Shown: one piece after another, positions 57,442-64,000 of the stretch
How positions within the stretch are numbered: the first letter of the stretch is position 1
Layout of the letters: the number at the start of each line of letters is the position of its first letter
Source of the DNA: Colocasia esculenta
Taxonomy: Eukaryota > Streptophyta > Magnoliopsida > Alismatales > Araceae
Direction: 5' to 3'
Length of the DNA: 64,000 nucleotides
Assembly: GCA_014218235.1 (NCBI GenBank)
Contig: CM024753.1
Coordinates: forward strand, 1,922,001 to 1,986,000
Made by a program: the position numbers and the translations under genes
The notes under the pieces: model-generated
Seen by the model: the letters and a program-made list of their open reading frames with translations, nothing else
What the model was told of the DNA's origin: nothing
Databases searched by the model: none

Positions 57442-58025
57442 AGTAACATGTTAACATGGTGGGGGTATTTTACGTGATTCACATGGTAACATGTTGTTCG
57501 CCTTTGCTGCAAATTACCCGGATGTCCACTCCAGCCTTCAATCGGAGGCTCTTGCTCTCAGGGATGGTCTTGCACTGTGCTATCAAAGAGGTTTTACTTC
57601 TGTTTTGGTTGAGTCTGATTCACAAGTATTAGTGCGTATTTTACAACGCTGTGCTGCTTGCCCTTGGCGGTTGATCTACATTCTTAATGATATCTTGATC
57701 CTGTGTACAAGGATGCAAGCATCGATCTGCCATATCTTTAGGGAGGCCAATCAGGTTGCAGATTCTTTAGCAGGTGTAGGTTGTTCTAGTCCTGAGATTC
57801 TTAATGTTTGGTGTACCTGGGGGATCTTCCCTCTTCTGAGGGGTCCCTATCGTCTTGATAGATAGGTTACCCTTCTATCAGGCCCTAGGTTTCTTCTGTA
57901 ATAATTTCTCTTATTAATAATATTTCCATGTCAGGTGCTGAGCGGTGGAGCGAACTACTCTCCCTTTCTCTGAAGGGGGGAGCGCTCTCCTGCTTTCCCT
58001 AATAGGTATCTATCTGAGTTAAAAA
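57442..58025 (+). mobile_element. 5'-truncated LINE 1 with RNase H domain
   Basis: The insertion is flanked by AAGTATGTAATTACATA (57425-57441 and 58026-58042), although the host array itself consists of such motifs. The frame reads GGGILRDSHGNMLFAFAANY, then SLQSEALALRDGL, VESDSQVL and FREANQVADSLA, the RNase H domain (RVT_3 type) of plant LINEs. The first acidic catalytic residue of the domain is lost with the truncated start. Stop follows RGPYRLDR at 57865. The 3' part ends in an A run. It is a dead copy. Confidence 0.75.
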
Positions 58026-58569
58026 AAGTATGTAATTACATACTTATACAGTTACACATGTAACTTTGTCAATACTTAATAATTTATAGAAATAAATATT
58101 TCCTTATTTACTGGAGAATTATCAATCAATCTCTAATTTTGGGGGATTATTTTTAGGTCTTTGAGTTACATAATTATAGAAGAAGAGACTTACATAGTTT
58201 CAGAAGGGCTTACCTAGTTACCAGAGACTTACCTAGTTACAGAGTTGCATGTGTAATTACACACTTATGTAGGTAAGCCCTTCTATACTGTAATTACCTA
58301 GTTACCAGGGATTTATCTAAACAGAGTCCCTGAGTTACATACTATGTAACTTTGTAATTACATTTATAGTTACAGAGATGTAGTTATAGAATTACATTTG
58401 TAGTTACATAGTATGTACATGTGTAATTACACACTTACATGCAATTACCGAGTTACACATGTAACTCTGTAACTTCATACTTACGGAGTTACAGGAATTA
58501 CATACTTACGCAGTTACAGGAATTACATATGTAACTCTGTAACTAGGTAAGCCCTAGGTAACATTTGGT

Positions 58570-59555
58570 CATGGCCTGGGGGCTCCAAAGAATGCCAATA
58601 TCTCTCAGTTTATCATGAATGGAGAATGGCATCTGCCTATTGCTACTTCTCTTCAAATGCTCCACTTATGGCCTACCATTAAAAGTATCAACATTCATCA
58701 TGCCCAAAATGATAGAATTACTTGGAACCATAACAGCAACAAATTTCCATCCAATCAGCCTGAATGCGATCAGATCTCAGCATGAAAAGCTCCGCCATTC
58801 TCAGTGGATTTGGGGGAAACTGGGGACTAATAAGTTCAATCTTTGTTTATGGCAAGCTACGTTGGAGAAACTTCCAACCCAGGACCTTCTACAAGGGAGA
58901 GGTTATCATTTAGCTAACCAATGTGTTTTATGCAGGGTTCATGGAGAAAGCAGCAGGCATCTTTTCTTTCATTGTTCCTATAGTAATTGGATCTGGAAAG
59001 AAATCCTTACGCGATTTTATATCAGAAGACCTCCAGAGAATGGTTTGAACAAAGAGATGGACAAGCTTCACAATAATTTTACTGGTCACAAGGTGATCCA
59101 CTCTCTTGTCCAGCTTGCATTGAAGACTTCGGTTTGGTGGATATGGAGGGAAAGATGTTTGAGAAGTTTTGATACTATGAGTCGCAGCAAAATGCAGGTG
59201 CTCATCTCCATTCTTCAAGACATCAAGACCTGCATGGAAGGGTACCAATTCGACACCAAATCAGAGAGAGTGAAGGACATCTTTAGGCATTTCAACATCT
59301 CCATCTAGTTGACTTTCACATTGTTGTTCCTCTAGTCTTCTTTATTCATAGTCCATAACTTGTGTGGTCATGAAGTGTCTCATTTTGTGATCCTAATGCT
59401 GAGTACGGTGGAGTGAGTATATTCTACCTCTCTGAGGTGGGGTACACTCTCTTGTCCTTCATTAGGAGTTCACTTTCTATGTACCATTTTTTTGGTCATG
59501 GTGTCTTGTATATAATCTGCTTTTCATTAATGGAATTATTACTTACCAAAAAAAA
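58570..59555 (+). mobile_element. 5'-truncated LINE 2 with zinc-binding domain
   Basis: The target duplication AACATTTGGT lies at 58560-58569 and 59556-59565. An A run ends the insertion. The frame at 58619-59308 reads LWQATLEKLPTQDLLQGRGY, CVLCRVHGESSRHLFFHCSY and W.WKEIL, the zinc-binding reverse-transcriptase-associated domain (C..C....E...H.F..C). No RNase H follows, so this family differs from LINEs 1 and 3. Removing it restores one array unit exactly. Confidence 0.85.
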
Positions 59556-60225
59556 AACATTTGGTAACTAGGTAATCCCTGATAACTAGGTAAGTCCTTC
59601 TGAAACTATGTAAGTATGTAACTAGGTAAGTCCTAATTACATAGTTACAAACTTATAAAATCTCTATATAGTTACAGAGTTACATGCGTAACTGCATAAG
59701 TATGTAATTATATACTTACGTAGTTATAGGAATTACATACTTACGCAATTATACATGTAACTCTGTAAATATATACTTACACAGTTACATATTTAATTGT
59801 GTAACTACTTCATACCTTGATAATTACATAGTTACAGGAAGAAATAATTACAAACTTAAGGCGTGAAAAACTACATACTTACAGAGTTACATGTGTATGT
59901 GTAGTTACATAGTATGTACATGTGTAATTACACACTTACATGTTGTTACAGAGTTACACATGTAACTCTGTAGTTACTTACTTGCGCAGTTATAGGAATT
60001 ACATATGTAACTCTGTGACTAGGTAAGCCCTAGGTAACCTTTGGTAACTAGGTAAGCCCTGATAACTAGGTAAATCCTTTTGAAACTATGTAAGTATGTA
60101 ACTAGGTAAGCTATAATTACATAGTTACAAACTTATAAATTTTCTATGTAGTTCCAGAGTTACATGTGTAACTGCATAAATATGTAATTACATACTTACA
60201 CAGTTACAGGATTTACATACTTACG

Positions 60226-61433
60226 CTCTTTTTTTTTTTTGGCAAAAGGTCCTCACTGCCTCAAACTAGGAGAGTGCACCCTCCCCCAGAAGGGGAGAAT
60301 GTACTCACTCCACCAGTTAGGGCAAACTGGGCCAAACTTATATATAAAAATGATTACATCAATGCATGGGGCATACCCCATTAAACTAATCTGATATGCA
60401 TAAGACTTGATCTATCAATGACCATCGCCCTTTACATGTTTTACGTAAACAGTTCTCACTGTAGAACAAATCATTACACTTAGACTTAACAGCCAGATTT
60501 GCAAGGGCATCTGCAACTTGATTGGTTTCCCTATACACATGAATTAATTTCAAGCTATCTTTGCTTAGGAGCGATCGGGCTTCCCTCCACCATTTGTATG
60601 CACGCCAAGAAATCATGTTATCCTCCCGGATGGACTGAACTAAGCTTTGAGAATCAGAATATATGACAGAAAGCCTGTAACCTAAGAATTCAGCAATTCT
60701 CAGGCCATCACAAAGGGCACGAACTTCTGCAATCATACTAGTTCCAGCACCATAGAAGTGGTAGAATGCCATATGTATATGCCCATAAGGATCTCGAAAA
60801 CACCCACCTCCTCCACAGTCGCCCGGGTTCCCTTTGCATGCGCCATCTACATTCAGGCTAAAGTGATGAATAGGAGGTATCCAACGGATAAGCTTTAACT
60901 GCTTTGTAGAGCACAAAGGAGCAAAACCAAAGTTGTGCAGAATTTGCCTCTCATGATGGCTAATGTCAGCCTTGAAGTGAATACTAGACAGAGAATGAGC
61001 AATGGCATACTTAATGTTCCCGATAATACTCCCCATATTATTATGAGTACCCTCAAACCTTCTTAAGCACCTTTCCTTCCAGATATACCAAAGCATAAGA
61101 GTGACTGAATAGAGCGAAATGAACCCAAAAGGTGTGCAAGGATTGGATTGTTGCATAAATCTCCAAAGGCGGCCTATGATATGACTGTGAAGAGTGACTT
61201 TAGAAGGAATAAGAGGGCTCATCCATCTCCAGAGATTGGCTGCAAGCTCGCTATGGATGAAAACGTGGTCAAGGTCTTCAATGGAAGGAGTAGAACAGCA
61301 GGAGCACGGCGACACCAGAGGAATTCCCATTTCAGATATTCTCCCATCAACGGGGACAGCCCTATGCAAGATTTTCCAGGTAAAAAGGGAAGCTCTTTGG
61401 TAATAAGCCTTGTGCCAAATTGTTGCAAGGGCC
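60226..61433 (-). mobile_element. 5'-truncated LINE 3, minus orientation
   Basis: A T run at 60229-60240 marks the poly(A) end. Comparison with the preceding array unit shows that the array is interrupted exactly here (CTTACGC before and TACGTAATTATACATG after, against CTTACGCAATTATACATG). A short TACG may be the target duplication. The insertion carries the long open frame described separately. Confidence 0.8.
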
Positions 61434-61450
61434 GGTACGTAATTATACAT
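60386..61450 (-). CDS. LINE C-terminal protein: zinc-binding plus RNase H, 354 residues
   Basis: The frame is the 3' part of a plant LINE ORF2. Residues 15-75 resemble the zinc-binding domain after reverse transcriptase (FTWKILHRAVPVDGRISEMG, then PCSCC and HVFIHSELAANLWRW). WKERCLRRFEG follows, as in this family. RNase H comes next: SLNVDGACKGNPG with the first catalytic Asp, MIAEVRAL with Glu, YSDSQSLVQSI with the second Asp, and ETNQVADALANLA with the last Asp. All four acidic residues are present and there are no internal stops. Reverse transcriptase and endonuclease are missing, and the first codons come from the surrounding array, so it is not an autonomous gene despite the open frame. 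Confidence 0.8.
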   Translation of the reverse strand: MYNYVPALATIWHKAYYQRASLFTWKILHRAVPVDGRISEMGIPLVSPCSCCSTPSIEDLDHVFIHSELAANLWRWMSPLIPSKVTLHSHIIGRLWRFMQQSNPCTPFGFISLYSVTLMLWYIWKERCLRRFEGTHNNMGSIIGNIKYAIAHSLSSIHFKADISHHERQILHNFGFAPLCSTKQLKLIRWIPPIHHFSLNVDGACKGNPGDCGGGGCFRDPYGHIHMAFYHFYGAGTSMIAEVRALCDGLRIAEFLGYRLSVIYSDSQSLVQSIREDNMISWRAYKWWREARSLLSKDSLKLIHVYRETNQVADALANLAVKSKCNDLFYSENCLRKTCKGRWSLIDQVLCISD

Positions 61451-62107
61451 GTAACTCTGTAAATATATACTTACACAGTTACATATTTAACTGTGTAACT
61501 ACTTCATACCTTATTACATAGTTACATGAAGAAATAATTACAAACTTAAGGCATAAAAAACTATTTACTTACATACTTACAGAGTTACATGTGTATGTGT
61601 AGTTACATAGTATGTACATGTGTAATTACACACTTACATGTAGTTACAGAGTTACACATGTAACTCTGTAACTACATACTTACGCAGTTACAGGAATTAC
61701 ATATGTAACTCTGTAACTAGGTAAACCCTAGGTAACCTTTGGTAACTAGGTAAGCCCTGATAATTAGGTAAATCATTCTGAAACTATGTAAGTATGTAAC
61801 TAGGTAAGCTCTAATTACAGAGTTACAAACTTATAAAATTCCTATGTAGTTACAGAGTTACATGTGTAACTGCATGAGTATGTAATTACATACTTACATA
61901 GTTACAGGATTTACATACTTACGCAGTTACACATGTAACTGTGTAAGTACGTACTTACGCAGTTACACACTTTTGAGATAACGGATACATATTTTTGGGA
62001 TAACGGGGGTTAAAAGCAGAGACTTAAAAATAAGTCCTACATAAAGCAGGGACCGAAAGGTACATAAAAACCTGACAGGGACCTGAAAATAATATCAGGT
62101 CCCTGCC

Positions 62108-62546
62108 AAGGACCAATAATTAATTCTCCCTAAAAAATATTCAGGATAAAAGGGTGATAAATGGGTGATAATTATCTCTCCCATGGGATCATAAAAATTA
62201 TCCCTAGAGATAACTCATTAAAAATTATTAATATTGTACTCTTGAAAATCGTGTGTGTATTTATACAATGGCAAATGGTGTCAAATTAAGGATAAAAAGA
62301 TGATATTAAACCAACATGAGAGCAAACTATTAAATCGTTAACGGATCAGTCGATCCTTTCATGAGCACAAATTAAAGAGTGTATGCATGTTCAAACTTGA
62401 CAATTTTATTAATCGGATGAAAGCACTGCAAGTGGAACGCATAAGATCGAGAGGATCTGCTCTAACTCCATTATTCGGATTAAAGTAGGAGTACGATCGA
62501 CTTGGCGGCAAAGTGGTTGTTGCTTTCCCTTGTGATATATAGAGAT
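62108..62546. other. Intergenic, no gene called
   Basis: AT-rich DNA. The minus-strand frame at 62359-62664 has no recognised domain and runs into the CACTA end. Confidence 0.4.
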
Positions 62547-62815
62547 CACTACTACAAAACACAGTTTTACCTACGACCAAAAACGTCAATAATGCGACAA
62601 ATATCGTAAGTACATATCTATATCTACGACATTTCCTACGGCTTATGTCGTAGGTAAAGTACATGTTGGTAATACTATTACCTACGACAGAGTCGTAGGT
62701 ACTTTACCTACAACGTTTAATGTCATAAGTTGTGTTTACCTACAGAATCAAATGTCGTAGGTTGTTTATACCTACAAAGTTAAATGTCGTAGGTTTTTGT
62801 ACCTGAGTTAAAATG
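62547..62815 (+). mobile_element. One end of a CACTA element with CCTACGAC repeats
   Basis: CACTACTACAAAACACAG at 62547-62564 is a typical CACTA terminus. It is followed by repeated CCTACGAC/GTCGTAGGT units up to about 62805. The other end was not found before 64000, so the element is truncated or continues beyond what I can define. Confidence 0.7.
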
Positions 62816-63289
62816 TCACATGCCCTTCCTCCCTATATCAAAACCTTACATTCATAACAATCACAATTCAACATCCATAATTCATTGGGTACATCCACAC
62901 AGTTTAACAATCACAATTCATCATCCACACATTCACTTACACTCCATCCCCATACACATCATATTCACACACATTTCATTGGTTAGATCCACCAACCTCA
63001 TTCACATTCACATTATCTCATTCAACATCAAATATTGTGGTCATTCACAACATTTTTCATGTTAATGTCAAATATATACATCAACACATCTATTTGTCCA
63101 AAATTATACTAAAGTGTTTCCAAAGTGATATATGTGCTAACCACTAAATAGTGATCGTTTTGCATCATCCACCAACATCTACATAGAAAGAAAACAATTA
63201 AAGAAGTTAACAAAAATGGTAGATGATTTGTTAGGTAGTATAAATTTTCAATAAACAAAAAACTTACATAATCTCGAATCCATAGAATA
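62816..63289. other. AT/CA-rich DNA, no gene seen
   Basis: CA- and TCA-rich strings (TTCACATTCACATT and similar). The His/Ile-rich frame at 62820-63065 reflects this composition. It may be the interior of the CACTA element at 62547. Confidence 0.4.
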
Positions 63290-64000
63290 TGTAGCACCCT
63301 TGATTTTTAAAAAAACCCAAATAAAATAAAATTTTCATTTTTAAATAAATGAGGTAAGTAGATTTAATTAGAATAAATGAGAAATAAGTAAAATAAAAAG
63401 GGAATTAAGCAAGACCAATAAGATAAAACCCTAATGGGTTGTGTAAGTGGCTTGATTACAAAATAATGGGCCTAATATAGTGGAGCCCATCATGGGATGG
63501 GAAATAATTATCTCAATTTCGGAATTTATTAATTAGTAAATAGTAAAAGGTTAAAATAAATACTAAATAGAAATATCCAAAATAAGAGTCCTTACCCCAA
63601 CCTAAATCCTTGGCCACGAAATTGGCTCTCTTCCCAATCCTTTTAGGTGGATAATTAAGGGAATTATGGAGATAAATAATGAAAATTCGGGGTTTATTGA
63701 AAGGGAGGACTCTTAGAATGGTTAGGACTCTATTAGCTAGCTAAAACACCCTAATCTCGTCCCTACCCAAATCCAAACCGTGGCTGGAGCTCTAGAGACG
63801 AAGGGAGAGGCTGGAAGAGCACGAGGAGCTTGGAGAAGAAGGATTGGAGCAAGGGATTTCATCTTACTTTCATCATCAAACCTTAGTTTTCTTACTCCGC
63901 AAAAAAGGTAGGCAATATCTCAAGCCAAATCCGTGTAAAAATTACCCTAGGAAGACATCATGTTCCCGAGCAAAAGCCCTCTGGTTTCGCTCCATTTCGA
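63290..64000 (+). mobile_element. Start of a Gypsy-type LTR, cut by window end
   Basis: TGTAGCACCCTTGATTTTTA is a typical start of long LTRs of plant Ty3/Gypsy elements and resembles TGTAATACCC at 7511. A GC-richer leader with GGAGC/GAGAAGG strings follows at 63780-63900, in the place expected for the R/U5 part. The remainder lies outside the window. Confidence 0.55.

Larger units (their letters stand above)
58030..61975. repeat. TAC-rich tandem array, unit about 480 bp
   Basis: Short strings such as GTAATTACATACTTACGCAG and TTACACATGTAACTCTGTAA recur throughout. A landmark TTGGTAACTAGGTAA occurs at about 59561, 60040 and 61738. After the LINE insertions are removed, the spacing is about 480 to 490 bases, giving roughly four units (the last partial). 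Many strings are self-complementary (TTACACATGTAA). Confidence 0.8.
57249..62107. mobile_element. Large terminal-inverted-repeat element with satellite core and LINE insertions
   Basis: GACAGGGACCTGACATTATT at 57249 is matched by the inverse of the sequence ending AGGTCCCTGCC at 62107. The inverted ends match well for at least 110 bases (CTTTCGATCCCTGCTTTATA versus the inverse of 62028-62072) and reach AACCCCCGTTATC. Weaker similarity extends outward, perhaps to 57155 and 62185, so exact ends and target duplication are not fixed. The core is a TAC-rich tandem array invaded by three LINE tails. No transposase is seen. Long inverted ends suggest a Mutator-like or foldback element. Confidence 0.6.

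Noticed and set aside
57380..61975. Possible CRISPR-like array of short repeats
   Set aside because: The short strings vary, have no constant spacer length, and form a 480-bp tandem unit in a plant genome; it is a satellite.
62359..62664. 101-residue minus-strand frame
   Set aside because: No recognised domain, and its N-terminal part lies inside the CACTA end.

Overview
The window is plant nuclear DNA. Supporting features are intron-containing genes with GT-AG splice sites, plant LTR, CACTA, Helitron-like, LINE and MITE elements, and plant protein families. Two intronless coding regions are very GC-rich beside AT-rich flanks, a pattern common in monocots, so a monocot is likely. The species cannot be named from the sequence. 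A run of 100 N at 43181-43280 marks an assembly gap. Most of the window is mobile or repeated DNA; host genes are few.

Layout. 1-812: one unit of a segmental duplication carrying a small secreted-peptide gene; the second unit is at about 24995-26400. 813-12863: nested retrotransposon debris. An LTR element (1681-11155) with a 5-bp target duplication holds a CACTA element (2605-4789) and another terminal-inverted-repeat element (5096-6486). 13399-13837: a Harbinger-type MITE. 14594 to about 22523: a Helitron-like stretch with captured fragments of an IST1-like gene and a WDR5-like WD40 gene, followed by the 5' end of a related element. 26690-26903: a broken Gypsy gag start.

27861-31312 (minus): a five-exon J-domain protein gene reconstructed by hand, complete from ATG to stop. 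32749-33161: a Mutator-type MITE with a perfect 9-bp target duplication. 33480-33782 (minus): a 100-residue protein with a C-terminal membrane segment. 35013-35446: a second Harbinger-type MITE. 36576-37547 and 40191-41171 (plus): a tandem pair of intact 3-hydroxyisobutyrate dehydrogenase-like genes. 41697-42753: a non-LTR retroposon with a 17-bp target duplication.

44800-57125: a tandem duplication of roughly 5 kb of host DNA, each unit carrying a glycine-rich secreted protein gene (minus) with broken reading frames. Unit 1 is interrupted by CACTA-like DNA, unit 2 by a 275-bp retroposon and a 4.5-kb CACTA element; the other unit gives the empty site for both of the latter. About 57249-62107: a large element with inverted-repeat ends filled by a TAC-rich tandem array (unit about 480 bp) that has received three LINE tails. 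62547 onward: one end of another CACTA family. 63290-64000: the start of a Gypsy LTR cut by the window edge.

Genes most likely functional: the J-domain gene, the two dehydrogenase-like genes, the 100-residue protein, and possibly the secreted peptides. Three separate gene pairs (peptide, dehydrogenase-like, glycine-rich) show that local duplication has shaped this region. No pathway links the genes.
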